A stretch of DNA of 37,264 bases from Azoarcus taiwanensis (GTDB lineage: Bacteria > Pseudomonadota > Gammaproteobacteria > Burkholderiales > Rhodocyclaceae), in NCBI RefSeq assembly GCF_012910885.1, contig NZ_WTVM01000026.1, positions 1 through 37,264 of the forward strand. Reading direction: 5' to 3'. Shown piece by piece: positions 8,652 through 17,080 of this stretch. The translations under genes were made by a program, and so were the position numbers. The notes beneath the pieces are model-generated. The model was given only the letters and a program-made list of their open reading frames with translations, did not search any database and was not told where the DNA came from. The first letter of the stretch is position 1, and every line of letters begins with the position of its first letter.

Positions 8652-9128
8652 TTAGTGGCCCTGGTCGCCGTCCTGCAGGGGTGAGACGAGGAAGCCACCC
8701 TCCGGTGTGCGTCCGGTAATGCGCAAGCGCATGCCGGCGCCGACCGGTGCCTCGCTCTCGGCGGTGTAGCTGGTGTCGCCGACCCGAATCCGTCCGCGAC
8801 CCCCGCTGAAGCCATCGATGGCCTCGGCCTGGCGTCCGACCAGGGCGTCGAGTTCGCGGTTGAGCGTGGTGGCGGTCAAGCTGATCCGGCTCCTGCGCTG
8901 GATCGCGAAGCCGATGCCGATCGAACCCAGCATCGCCACCGCGAACACCAGCAACTGCCATGCCATCGGCAGCTCCGGTGCGATCAACACGGATAGTCCG
9001 ACGATCACCGCGCCGAGCCCGATCCACAGCAGGAATACCCCGGGTGCGATGATCTCCAGGCCAACCAGGATTGCGCCGATAATGACCCAGGGCCAGGGCG
9101 AGACGAATAAGGGCTCCAGTGCGTTCAT
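8652..9128 (-). CDS. NfeD-family membrane protein (short form)
   Basis: The product (158 aa) has three or so hydrophobic helices in the first 75 residues (including WPWVIIGAILVGLEIIAPG) followed by a C-terminal OB-fold typical of NfeD (about 95-150, GRGRIRVGDTSYTAESE). It is the short NfeD form without the N-terminal ClpP-like protease. Such proteins are typically paired with an SPFH/stomatin-type partner in the inner membrane, and here that partner is the next gene upstream on the same strand, separated by an inverted-repeat element. The function is likely assembly or stability of the SPFH membrane microdomain. Confidence 0.9.
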   Translation of the reverse strand: MNALEPLFVSPWPWVIIGAILVGLEIIAPGVFLLWIGLGAVIVGLSVLIAPELPMAWQLLVFAVAMLGSIGIGFAIQRRSRISLTATTLNRELDALVGRQAEAIDGFSGGRGRIRVGDTSYTAESEAPVGAGMRLRITGRTPEGGFLVSPLQDGDQGH

Positions 9129-9145
9129 TGCGGGTCCGTATGCTC

Positions 9146-9290
9146 AGAGCCTGTGAATAAATCTGCTGCGCGAACCGATTGCTGCGTTGCTCACTCGCTC
9201 ACTCCTCGCCTATCAACCTGATATGTCTCGTCGTTCGCTCGCTCGCGCCTTGCACTCGGCTCTGCTCGCGACGATTTCTTCACAAGCTCT
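9146..9290. repeat. 145-bp intergenic element with terminal inverted repeats
   Basis: The element starts with AGAGCCTGTGAATAAATC (9146-9163) and ends with GATTTCTTCACAAGCTCT (9273-9290), an 18-bp imperfect inverted repeat with two mismatches. The interior is rich in GCTC/GCG motifs and has no coding potential. The right end overlaps the first base of the SPFH stop codon. It sits inside an SPFH-nfeD pair that is normally closely spaced, so it looks like an inserted non-autonomous repeat. Whether it recurs in the genome cannot be seen here. Confidence 0.65.
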
Positions 9291-10210
9291 CAGCTCTTGT
9301 CGGTCTGGGTCTGGCGGATCAGTTCGGTGACGCCGGCCACTGCACCGGTGACGCCGCTTGCCTCGAGCGGCATCAGCACCAGTTTCGAGTTCGGGCCGGT
9401 GCCGATCTGGTTGAGCGCCTCGACGTATTTCAGTCCGAGAAAGTACTGCACTGCCTGGATGTCGCCTGAGGCGATCGCCCTGGACACCATCATCGTCGCC
9501 TTGGCTTCGGCCTCGGCTTCACGTTCGCGCGCCTCGGCGTTGAGGAAGGCGGCTTCGCGATCACCTTCGGCTCGCAGCACCGCGGCGCGCTTTTCACCTT
9601 CGGCCGCGAGGATCTCGGCCTCGCGCTTGCCGTTGGCCTCGGTGACCTGCGCACGACGCCGCCGCTCGGCGGTCATCTGCAGATTCATCGCGTCCTGGAG
9701 CTCAGTCGACATCTTGAGATCGCGGATCTCGATACGGACGATCTTGATCCCCCAGGGGTTGGTCGCCTCATCCACTACGCTGAGCAAGATCTCGTTGATC
9801 TTCTGGCGGTTTGACAAGGTGTCGTCAAGATCCATCGACCCGATCACCGAACGCAGATTGGTGGTGGTCAGGTTGACGATGGCATCCTCCAGATGACGCA
9901 CCTGGTAGGCGGCGCGGGCCGCGTCGTCGATACGGAAGAACACCACGCCGTCGGCGACCACGGCCGCGTTGTCCTTGGTAATCACGGTCTGCGCGGGGAC
10001 GTCGAGCACCTGCTCCATCACCGTCAGCCTGCGCCCGATCTGGTCGATGAAAGGCACGATCAGCCGCAGGCCCGAGTCGAGCGTGTGGGTGTAGCGCCCG
10101 AAGCGTTCGACGGTCCACTTCTCGCCCTGAGGTACTGTCTTGATGCCGGCGAAGATCAGCGCCACGACGATGACGACGACAATACCTGCAAAAATCAGAA
10201 ATCCGTCCAT
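9290..10210 (-). CDS. SPFH/Band 7 stomatin-like protein (QmcA/paraslipin type)
   Basis: The product (306 aa) has one N-terminal membrane segment (about 4-23) followed by an SPFH domain (about 25-190; VPQGEKWTVERFGRYTHTL, VPFIDQIGRRLTVMEQVLDV) and a long alanine/glutamate-rich coiled-coil (about 190-250), then a short C-terminal tail. These proteins form cage-like oligomers at the inner membrane and organise microdomains and proteases. It is upstream of nfeD on the same strand, the usual pairing. The 161-base gap to nfeD is mostly the inverted-repeat element. Confidence 0.93.
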   Translation of the reverse strand: MDGFLIFAGIVVVIVVALIFAGIKTVPQGEKWTVERFGRYTHTLDSGLRLIVPFIDQIGRRLTVMEQVLDVPAQTVITKDNAAVVADGVVFFRIDDAARAAYQVRHLEDAIVNLTTTNLRSVIGSMDLDDTLSNRQKINEILLSVVDEATNPWGIKIVRIEIRDLKMSTELQDAMNLQMTAERRRRAQVTEANGKREAEILAAEGEKRAAVLRAEGDREAAFLNAEAREREAEAEAKATMMVSRAIASGDIQAVQYFLGLKYVEALNQIGTGPNSKLVLMPLEASGVTGAVAGVTELIRQTQTDKS

Positions 10211-10366
10211 CTGCTTGCTCCAGATCGTAAAGCCGCAGTTTAGCAGCCACCGTGTCGGCAGTGCGTACTCAATGCCTTCGGCATGTCCGGCGGCTTTGCC
10301 GCGGGCGGGGTAAGATACTGGCCGCCAATCGACCTCATGATTGGCTGGGCCATCGTTGCACGCACA

Positions 10367-11080
10367 ATGACAAGATCACGAACATCCCTGCCACCAGACG
10401 CCTCTCCTGCCATGTCGGTCATGGCGATGACCACGCCTGTCGCGATGGGTTATATCCCGCTCGGGACGGTTTTCGGGTTTCTGTTCGTTCAGGCGGGTGC
10501 CGACTGGTGGCTTGCCATCCTGTCGAGCGTCGTGGTGTATGCCGGCGCGGCGCAGTACATGATGATTCCGATGCTGGCGGCCGGCATGCCGATCAGTGCG
10601 ATCGCTTTCGCCACGCTGGTGGTGAATCTGCGCCACATGTTCTACGGCTTGTCCTTGCTCGGCAGCTTTCCGCGCAAGCCGCGGGCAGTGCGCGCCTACC
10701 TCATCTTCGCGCTCACCGACGAGACGTACTCGCTACTCACCACGATGCCCCGTGATACCAGTCACCGCCAGATGGTGTTGGTGGCGATGCTGAACCAGTG
10801 CTGGTGGGTGCTGGGAACCGCAGCCGGGGCGCTCATCGGTGCGCGCGCCCAGATCACCCTGAGCGGGCTGGATTTCGTGCTCGCGGCTCTGTTCGCGGTG
10901 CTCACCGTCGAGCAGTGGCGGAGTCGCCATAGCGCCGCGCCGCTTTGGGTTGCCCTGGTGGCCTACGCGCTTGCCTTCATGCTCGCGCCAGACCACGCAC
11001 TGGTGGTCGCGATCGCGCTCAGCATCGCGGCGGCAACGCTGTTGCAGGCGCGGCGATCGCCCGCCGGGGAGCGTGCATGA
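10367..11080 (+). CDS. azlC: AzlC-family branched-chain amino acid exporter, large subunit
   Basis: The product (237 aa) is a polytopic membrane protein with the AzlC patterns MGYIPLGTVFGFLFVQAG, VVYAGAAQYM and LVVNLRHMFYGLSL. With AzlD it forms a branched-chain amino acid efflux system related to YgaZH. The frame is open from 10283, but no good ribosome site is visible there. The ATG at 10367 gives a normal family length, and 10412 is a further alternative. It overlaps azlD by four bases, so the pair is translationally coupled. Confidence 0.9.
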   Translation: MTRSRTSLPPDASPAMSVMAMTTPVAMGYIPLGTVFGFLFVQAGADWWLAILSSVVVYAGAAQYMMIPMLAAGMPISAIAFATLVVNLRHMFYGLSLLGSFPRKPRAVRAYLIFALTDETYSLLTTMPRDTSHRQMVLVAMLNQCWWVLGTAAGALIGARAQITLSGLDFVLAALFAVLTVEQWRSRHSAAPLWVALVAYALAFMLAPDHALVVAIALSIAAATLLQARRSPAGERA

Positions 11081-11406
11081 CCGACGTCACCTATGTCGTG
11101 ACCGCGATCTTCGCCGCCGGTCTGGTGACCCTCGGGCTGCGCGCGCTGCCCTTCATTGCCGGCGACTGGTTGAACAAGCATCCCTTCGTCCAGCGACTCG
11201 GGCGTTTTCTGCCGCTGGCGATCATGACGCTGCTCCTCGTGCACTACGTCGTCGGGGCGGCGCAAAGCCATGAGCACGGGCCTTGGCCGGAGCTCGTCGC
11301 GGTTGCGCTTGCGATCGTCCTGCAGTGGTTCGCGCGCAACCCCCTGCTCAGCATCGTCGGTGGCACGCTCGCCTACGTGGCGATGCGCAATGCGGGCTGG
11401 TTCTGA
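11077..11406 (+). CDS. azlD: AzlD-family branched-chain amino acid exporter, small subunit
   Basis: The product (109 aa) has about four hydrophobic segments and the AzlD arrangement TLGLRALPFIAGDWL, LPLAIMTLLLVHYVV and a C-terminal ARNPLLSIVGGTLAYVAMRN. Its ATG overlaps the azlC stop (ATGA), the typical arrangement of this two-component exporter. It converges on the lytic-transglycosylase-like gene, with 26 bases between the stops. Confidence 0.92.
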   Translation: MTDVTYVVTAIFAAGLVTLGLRALPFIAGDWLNKHPFVQRLGRFLPLAIMTLLLVHYVVGAAQSHEHGPWPELVAVALAIVLQWFARNPLLSIVGGTLAYVAMRNAGWF

Positions 11407-11432
11407 CGCCCGTCTGCGGCTGGGCACTGGGC

Positions 11433-12114
11433 TCAACTGCAGAAGGGCCACACCTGCCAGATCTGGCGGCAGCGGAATTCAGCCTCGCACTGCGCGAGCT
11501 GCCCGGCGTAGGTCGCCGATAGCGCACTGACTTCTCTTGCCGCACGCTGAACCTGTGGTTTGCCCTGCCAGGTGCCCCGTCGGTAACCGCCCTGGCCCTC
11601 ATGGTAGGCAAGGTAGAGGTGCTCCGCGTTCTGCAGCGAGATACCCAGTTGGGTGTGGGTGCGGCGGTTGTACCAACCAATGAAATCGGTCGCATGCTTC
11701 ATGTGGGTGCGCCTCGCGGTGAGGCTGCCGGCTTCCTGCCGGTATTCGTTCCAGACCGGATCCTGGGCCTGAGCGTAGCCGTATGAGGAAGAAGGACGAC
11801 CGGCGGGGATGATGCCGAAAATGCGGTTGCGCGGTGGCCGGACATGACTGCGGAAGGACGACTCGCGCTGCACGAAGGCCATCTGGGTGGCGATCGATGT
11901 GCCCCACTTGCGTTCGGAGTCGCGGGCGTAGTCGTACCACTTGGGGTTTTCGCGGAACACCTCGCAGATGTTGCTCTGGTTGTTTGGTGGCGAGGGCGCC
12001 ATCATCGCACAGCCCCCCAGCGTGAGACAGGCCGCAATCAGCGTGAGCGACCGTGCAAAACGGGGGGGGCGGTCCGGATACCGCCCCGGCCAAGCGCGCA
12101 GAAAATCCGTTCAT
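11433..12114 (-). CDS. Lytic transglycosylase-like lipoprotein, signal peptide out of frame at a C8 tract
   Basis: The main frame (stop at 11433; ATG available at 12005, 190 aa) has an SLT-like core: KWYDYARDSERKWG, a candidate catalytic glutamate in FVQRESSF, and SYGYAQAQDPVWNEY. Such enzymes cleave peptidoglycan in the periplasm. Upstream of 12005 the same frame encodes LTLIAACLTLGGC, a clear lipobox, but it has no ATG before its upstream stop. An ATG at 12114 is one frame off and reads MNGFSARLAGAVSGPPP before a run of eight Cs (Gs at 12062-12069 on the plus strand). With seven Cs the two pieces join into a normal lipoprotein precursor. The gene is therefore either phase-variable, frameshifted or carries a homopolymer sequencing error. 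The enzymatic call is moderate and the signal-peptide reconstruction is strong. Confidence 0.75.
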
Positions 12115-12154
12115 GGCTGGATGCTACAACAGACCGACGACTCGGGTGTCGTCC

Positions 12155-12184
12155 TTGCGTCATGCAAGGCGACCGGTCTAAGCT
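12155..12184 (+). promoter_or_regulatory. Possible sigma-70 promoter of the acuI-like gene
   Basis: TTGCGT (12155-12160) and TAAGCT (12179-12184) are separated by 18 bases and lie 40 bases upstream of the ATG at 12224. The -10 match is partial, so this is a suggestion only. Confidence 0.3.
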
Positions 12185-12223
12185 CCCACGCTGGTCGTTT
12201 GGCGACCCAGAAGAGGAGACAGC

Positions 12224-13207
12224 ATGTTCAAGGCGATACTGATCGAGAAGGATGACGCCGGCTATCGCGCCGGTCTGAGCGAACTGGATGCATCCGCATT
12301 GCCGGAGGGCGATGTCACGGTGAAAGTGGCGTATTCGACGCTGAACTACAAGGACGGGCTCGCGATCACCGGCAAGGGGCCGGTGGTGCGCAAGTTTCCG
12401 ATGGTGCCCGGCATCGATCTCGTCGGTACGGTCGAGGAGAGCACCCATGCCGACGTGAAGATTGGGGACACGGTGATCCTCAACGGCTGGGGGGTCGGCG
12501 AGAACCATTGGGGCGGGCTGGCGCAGTTTGCGCGGCTCAAGGGCGAGTGGCTGGTGCCGCTGCCGCCGGCCTTCACCCCGCGCCAGGCGATGGCGATCGG
12601 CACCGCCGGCTATACCGCGATGCTGTGCGTGATGGCGCTTGAGCGCCACGGCGTGACGCCGGACCGTGGCGAGGTGCTGGTCACCGGGGCCAATGGTGGC
12701 GTCGGCAGTGTTGCAATCGCCTTGTTGGCCAGACTCGGTTACACCGTGGTCGCCTCCACCGGGCGGCCGCAGGAGGCTGAGTTTCTCAAAACGCTCGGAG
12801 CAGCCGAGATCATCGACCGGGCCACCTTGAGTGAGCCGGGCAAGCCTTTGGCCAGGGAGCGCTGGGCCGGCGCGGTCGACACCGTCGGCAGTCACACGCT
12901 GGCAAACGTGTGCGCCGGCATGCGATATCGCGGCACCGTCGCGGCCTGTGGTCTCGCGCAGGGCATGGATCTGCCAGCCACGGTTGCCCCCTTCATTCTG
13001 CGTGGTGTCACGCTCGCGGGCATCGACAGCGTGATGGCGCCGCGCGAAGAGCGACTCGAAGCGTGGTCCCGGCTCGCCCGCGACCTGGACCCCGCCAAGC
13101 TTGACATCATCACCAGCGAGATCGGACTCGGCGACGTGGTCGACACCGCGCGCAGGCTGATCGACGGCCAGGTACGCGGCCGGATCGTAGTCGACGTCAA
13201 TCGCTGA
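12224..13207 (+). CDS. acuI: AcuI/YhdH-family NADPH-dependent oxidoreductase (acryloyl-CoA reductase type)
   Basis: The product (327 aa) is a zinc-less medium-chain dehydrogenase/reductase with an N-terminal GroES-like domain (about 1-130; [18 protein letters not shown] and [12 protein letters not shown] are family hallmarks) and a Rossmann domain with [13 protein letters not shown] (about 149-161). YhdH/AcuI enzymes reduce acryloyl-CoA to propionyl-CoA using NADPH, detoxifying acrylate intermediates; some members are called quinone oxidoreductases. An AGGAGA ribosome site precedes the ATG. The next gene, an AhpD-like protein, starts 16 bases downstream, so they are probably co-transcribed. 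The family is certain and the acryloyl-CoA specificity is inferred. Confidence 0.88.
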   Translation: MFKAILIEKDDAGYRAGLSELDASALPEGDVTVKVAYSTLNYKDGLAITGKGPVVRKFPMVPGIDLVGTVEESTHADVKIGDTVILNGWGVGENHWGGLAQFARLKGEWLVPLPPAFTPRQAMAIGTAGYTAMLCVMALERHGVTPDRGEVLVTGANGGVGSVAIALLARLGYTVVASTGRPQEAEFLKTLGAAEIIDRATLSEPGKPLARERWAGAVDTVGSHTLANVCAGMRYRGTVAACGLAQGMDLPATVAPFILRGVTLAGIDSVMAPREERLEAWSRLARDLDPAKLDIITSEIGLGDVVDTARRLIDGQVRGRIVVDVNR

Positions 13208-13223
13208 CATACAGGAGAATGGA

Positions 13224-13802
13224 ATGAGTAATCCGATCAGCCGCTTCACCGTACCCGATCTGAACGATCTACCCGAGGACGTTCGCGAGCGCATTCTCGC
13301 GGTGCAGGAGAAGGCGGGCTTCGTGCCCAACGTCTTTCTGATGCTGGCCCATCGTCCGGCGGAGTTCCGCGCCTTCTTCGACTACCACGACGCGTTGATG
13401 GAGAAGGATGTCGGCCTCACCAAGGCCGAGCGCGAAATGATCGTCGTGGCCACTTCGGGGGCCGGCAACTGCCTGTATTGCGTCATCGCGCATGGCGCGG
13501 TGTTGCGCATCCGCGCCAAGAACGCGCGGGTAGCCGACCAGCTCGCGACCAACTACCGCAAGGCCGAGACCACCCCACGCCAGCGCGCGATGCTCGACTT
13601 CGCGATCAAGCTGTCCACCCGTGGCGGCGAGATCGACGAGGCCGACTTCGAAGCGCTGCGTGCAGCCGGTTTCGACGAGGAGGCGATCTGGGACATTGGT
13701 GCGATCACCGCTTTTTTTGCGATGAGCAATCGCCTGGTACATCTTACCGGTACGCCGCCGAACGAGGAGTTCTACCTGATGGGACGGTTGCCGAAGAAGT
13801 GA
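13224..13802 (+). CDS. Peroxidase-related AhpD-like protein (carboxymuconolactone decarboxylase family)
   Basis: The product (192 aa) has a CMD/AhpD-like all-helical domain with the redox motif CLYCVIAHGA (about 84-93), the CxxC plus downstream histidine of this family. It matches the uncharacterised peroxidase-related enzyme subfamily (opening SRFTVPDLNDLPEDVRERI). The role is probably thiol-dependent peroxide reduction or related redox chemistry. An AGGAGAA ribosome site precedes the ATG, and the 16-base gap to the AcuI-like gene suggests an operon. Confidence 0.88.
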   Translation: MSNPISRFTVPDLNDLPEDVRERILAVQEKAGFVPNVFLMLAHRPAEFRAFFDYHDALMEKDVGLTKAEREMIVVATSGAGNCLYCVIAHGAVLRIRAKNARVADQLATNYRKAETTPRQRAMLDFAIKLSTRGGEIDEADFEALRAAGFDEEAIWDIGAITAFFAMSNRLVHLTGTPPNEEFYLMGRLPKK

Positions 13803-13857
13803 CTGGCGACAAGCTCTTCAAGGCGGTGCGGACGGGGGTGTCGGCGTCAGCAGGTCG

Positions 13858-14751
13858 ATGAGTCAGCTGACGCAAGTCCTGAGCCGGCTCACGGTCGCTG
13901 TGCTATGGCTGCTGCACTGGCTTCCTCTGCCAGCGCTCGCAGTCCTCGGACAAGGCCTCGGCCTCGTACTCTATGTGGTGGTTGCCAAGCGCCGTCGCAT
14001 CGTCCAGGTCAATTTTGCGCTGTGTTTCCCCGAGATGTCCGCCCGCACCCGGCAACGCCTCGTGCGGGCGCATTTCCGCATGCTCGGCCGCAGCATCGTG
14101 GAACGCGGTGTGCTGTGGTGGGCAAGCGCGGAGCGTCTCGCACGTCTCGTGCAGGTGGAGGGCGCGGACAAGGTGCGTGGGCTGCTCGATGCCGGCCAGC
14201 CTGTGATCATGATGGCGCCGCATTTTGTCGGGCTCGATGCCGGCGGCACTGCGCTGACGATGCGCTTCGATCTGGTCAGCATCTACGCGAGGCAGAAGAA
14301 TCCGGTGTTCGATCGCTGGTTGCTGCACGGGCGCAGCCGTTTCGGCGATCAGTTGTTGCTTGCACGTGATCAAGGGGTGCGGGCGACGATCAAAGCCATG
14401 CGCAGTGGGCGCCCGTTCTATTACCTGCCCGACCTGAACTTCCGTACCCGGGATGCAGTCTTCGCCCCTTTCTTCGGGGTGCCTGCGTGGACGATCACCG
14501 GTCTGTCCCGGCTGTCTCGTGCAGCGGGAGCTAAGGTGGTGAGTTGCAAGACGCGGATGCTCGATGCCGGTCGCGGCTATGTCGTCGAACTGAGCGACCC
14601 CTGGCCTGACTTTCCCAGCGACGATGTGCAGGCGGATACCGAGCGCATGAATCGCGAGATCGAGGCCCTGGTGCGCCAACATCCCGAGCAATACCACTGG
14701 GTTCACCGGCGGTTCAAGACCCGTCCGCCGGGAGAACCCAAATACTACTGA
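13858..14751 (+). CDS. LpxL/HtrB-like lipid A acyltransferase
   Basis: The product (297 aa) belongs to the lysophospholipid acyltransferase superfamily of late lipid A acyltransferases. It has an N-terminal membrane segment (about 10-42), the catalytic HX4D motif (H122 to D127 in APHFVGLD) and the family stretch YYLPDLNFRTRDAVFAPFFGV. It transfers a secondary acyl chain from acyl-ACP to lipid A at the inner membrane. The next gene starts 50 bases downstream and begins a GnnA/GnnB-like pair, which strengthens a lipid A role. Chain-length specificity cannot be predicted. Confidence 0.9.
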   Translation: MSQLTQVLSRLTVAVLWLLHWLPLPALAVLGQGLGLVLYVVVAKRRRIVQVNFALCFPEMSARTRQRLVRAHFRMLGRSIVERGVLWWASAERLARLVQVEGADKVRGLLDAGQPVIMMAPHFVGLDAGGTALTMRFDLVSIYARQKNPVFDRWLLHGRSRFGDQLLLARDQGVRATIKAMRSGRPFYYLPDLNFRTRDAVFAPFFGVPAWTITGLSRLSRAAGAKVVSCKTRMLDAGRGYVVELSDPWPDFPSDDVQADTERMNREIEALVRQHPEQYHWVHRRFKTRPPGEPKYY

Positions 14752-14801
14752 TCCGGCTCTCTTGCCTGGCCCTCGGGTCGAAGCGGTGTTATTTTGATTG
14801 A

Positions 14802-15797
14802 ATGGACTTATCCAGGCGGAGTGACGCTCTTGGGGCGACACGCTGTGCGGTGATTGGCACAGGCCACATCGGACGCTTTCACGCCCAGAAATATGCCGGA
14901 TTGGCCGAGGCTGCGCTCGTCGCGGTGGCGGACCTTAATCCAGAGGCAGCAGCGCGTGTGGCCGCCGAGTGTGGATGCCATGCGGAGACCGATTACCGGA
15001 AGCTTCTCGGCAATGTGGATGCGGTCAGCATCGCGGTGCCCACTACCCGGCATTTCGAGGTCGCACGTGCCTTTCTCGAAGCTGGCGTCCATGCCCTCAT
15101 CGAGAAGCCGATCACCAGCACCGTCGATGAGGCCCGTATCCTTAATTCGATTGCGGCCGACAAGGGTGTGGTGCTTCAGGTCGGGCACCTGGAACGCTTC
15201 AATGCCGCACTGGTCGAGGTGAGCGGGCGCGAGCTCGTGCCCTTGTTCATCGAATCACACCGACTGGCGCCATTCCGCCCGCGTGCGACCGATGTCGATG
15301 TCGTACTCGATTTGATGATCCACGATATCGACATCGTCCTCGACCTGGTGCGCTCGCCGATCAGTTCGATTGTGGCCTCTGGCGCGCGCGTTCTATCGGG
15401 CACGATCGACATTGCCAATGCGCGCATCGAGTTCGAGAACGGTTCCGTCTGCAACCTCACCGCGAGTCGGGTCAGTGCCAAGACCGAGCGCAAGATGCGC
15501 ATCTTCGCGGATGAAGCCTACATCGTCGTCGACTTTCACAACCGCGGGCTGCGGGTCCATCGCCTGGGTACGCGCGAGGCGTTTCCCGGCATTCCAGAGA
15601 TCACCAATGACGAACGCCGTTTCGATCAGCACGACGCGTTGAGAGATCAGATTGCCGCATTCGTCGATGCGGTGCGCAACGGCTCGGGAGTGAAGGTCTG
15701 CGGCAGCCAGGGGCAACAGGCGCTTGAAGCGGCTCTGCAGATTGCCGAACTCGTTCGGCGGTCCGCACTCAGGCTCGGCAGGGCAACACGCTCATGA
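14802..15797 (+). CDS. Gfo/Idh/MocA oxidoreductase, probable UDP-GlcNAc 3-dehydrogenase (GnnA-like)
   Basis: The product (331 aa) has an N-terminal NAD(P)-binding Rossmann fold (GTGHIGRFHA, 19-28), the family EKP motif (101-103) and the catalytic-domain stretch LDLMIHDIDIVLDLV with H174 and D175. Gfo/Idh/MocA enzymes oxidise or reduce sugars. Here the gene lies between a lipid A acyltransferase and a DegT-type aminotransferase, the arrangement expected for GnnA, which oxidises the 3-OH of UDP-GlcNAc before GnnB transaminates it. The assignment to GnnA rests on context plus family. Alternatives are other UDP-sugar 3-dehydrogenases of the WlbA type used for O-antigen sugars. Confidence 0.8.
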   Translation: MDLSRRSDALGATRCAVIGTGHIGRFHAQKYAGLAEAALVAVADLNPEAAARVAAECGCHAETDYRKLLGNVDAVSIAVPTTRHFEVARAFLEAGVHALIEKPITSTVDEARILNSIAADKGVVLQVGHLERFNAALVEVSGRELVPLFIESHRLAPFRPRATDVDVVLDLMIHDIDIVLDLVRSPISSIVASGARVLSGTIDIANARIEFENGSVCNLTASRVSAKTERKMRIFADEAYIVVDFHNRGLRVHRLGTREAFPGIPEITNDERRFDQHDALRDQIAAFVDAVRNGSGVKVCGSQGQQALEAALQIAELVRRSALRLGRATRS

Positions 15798-15881
15798 AGA
15801 GGGTCGTACTGATTCCTGGTTCGATTCTCGACTGTGCTGCACGCAGGGGTCGCCGCTTCCACCTCACGGAGGATTGAACGC

Positions 15882-16985
15882 ATGTCCCTCACGATCCCGA
15901 TGGTCGACCTCCAGATTCAGTACCAGACCCTGCAGGCGGAGATCGACACCGAAGTGGCGAAGGTCCTCGGTGACGCGCGTTTCATACTCGGACCCAATGT
16001 CCACGCATTCGAGGAGGAAGTTGCGGCCTACCTTGGCGTCGCGCACGCGGTGAGTTGCGCGTCCGGCACCGATGCATTGCATCTGGCCTTGCGGGCGGCC
16101 GACGTCGGGCCGGGCGACGAAGTCATCACCACGCCGTTTACCTTCATCGCGACCGCCGAGGCAATCTGCTACGTGGGCGCAACGCCGGTTTTCGTCGATA
16201 TCGACCCCCTTACCTTCAATATCGATATCGCCCGGGTCGAGGCCGCCATCAGCGAGCGCACCGCTGCCGTGCTGCCAGTGCACCTCTATGGCCAGCCTGC
16301 CGACATGAAGGCTTTGCGCGCACTGTGTGACGCTCACCGGCTCTGGCTGATCGAGGACTGCGCCCAGTCCTTCGGGGCCCGTGCCGAGGGCGGCGCATAC
16401 ACCGGCAGCATCGGCGAGTTTGGCTGCTTCAGCTTCTTTCCGAGCAAGAATCTTGGTTGCTACGGTGACGGTGGGTTGGTCACGACATCCACGGAGACCA
16501 TGGCCAATAGGCTGAGGAAGCTGCGTAATCATGGGAGTAGCGCCCAGTACGAGCATGACCTCGTCGGCTACAACAGCCGTCTCGACGAGATCCAGGCGGC
16601 GGTGCTGCGCATCAAGCTTCGCCACATCGACCGATTCAACGCCAGTCGGCGGGCTGCCGCACAGCGCTACGACGCCCTGCTCGAAGCCTTGCCGCTGCGA
16701 GTGCCGTGTCGGGATCCGCATGTGACCCACGTGTTTCACCAATACACCGTGCTGTGCAAGGCTCGTGACCTTGTGGTGAAGGCTCTGAGAGATGCCGGGA
16801 TCGCCTGTGCGATCTATTACCCGCGACCGCTTCATCAGCAGAAGGCGTTCTCCGGCATGGTTGCCGGGGTGTCGCTACCGGTCACGGAAGGCGTTGCCCG
16901 CGATTGTCTGTCTCTGCCCATGTACCCCGAATTGACAGACGCGCAGGCACAGCGGGTGGCAGAGGTCCTTGCAGCTGCGCTTTAG
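15882..16985 (+). CDS. DegT/DnrJ/EryC1/StrS aminotransferase, probable UDP-3-keto-GlcNAc transaminase (GnnB-like)
   Basis: The product (367 aa) is a fold-type I PLP enzyme of the sugar aminotransferase family. It shows SGTDALHLAL (61-70, phosphate binding), EDCAQSFGA (148-156, PLP-ring aspartate region) and the PLP lysine K189 in FFPSKNLGCYGDGG. The ATG at 15882 is preferred over the upstream one at 15834 because it has an ACGGAGGA site just upstream. With the preceding GnnA-like dehydrogenase it would convert UDP-GlcNAc to UDP-GlcNAc3N, giving amide-linked acyl chains at position 3 of lipid A. The aminotransferase family is certain and the exact sugar is inferred from neighbours. Confidence 0.88.
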   Translation: MSLTIPMVDLQIQYQTLQAEIDTEVAKVLGDARFILGPNVHAFEEEVAAYLGVAHAVSCASGTDALHLALRAADVGPGDEVITTPFTFIATAEAICYVGATPVFVDIDPLTFNIDIARVEAAISERTAAVLPVHLYGQPADMKALRALCDAHRLWLIEDCAQSFGARAEGGAYTGSIGEFGCFSFFPSKNLGCYGDGGLVTTSTETMANRLRKLRNHGSSAQYEHDLVGYNSRLDEIQAAVLRIKLRHIDRFNASRRAAAQRYDALLEALPLRVPCRDPHVTHVFHQYTVLCKARDLVVKALRDAGIACAIYYPRPLHQQKAFSGMVAGVSLPVTEGVARDCLSLPMYPELTDAQAQRVAEVLAAAL

Positions 16986-17080
16986 AGCACCGATCGTGAT
17001 CTACGACACGCCCGCGGCGTACCGGATTGGCAGTCGGACGCTCTAGAATGCAGAGGTTTCCTAAACGACTGGGCCGCCGC

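Noticed and set aside
9146-9290. Any of the three repeats as CRISPR
   Set aside because: These are single palindromic elements without regularly spaced direct repeats and spacers, and no cas genes are present.
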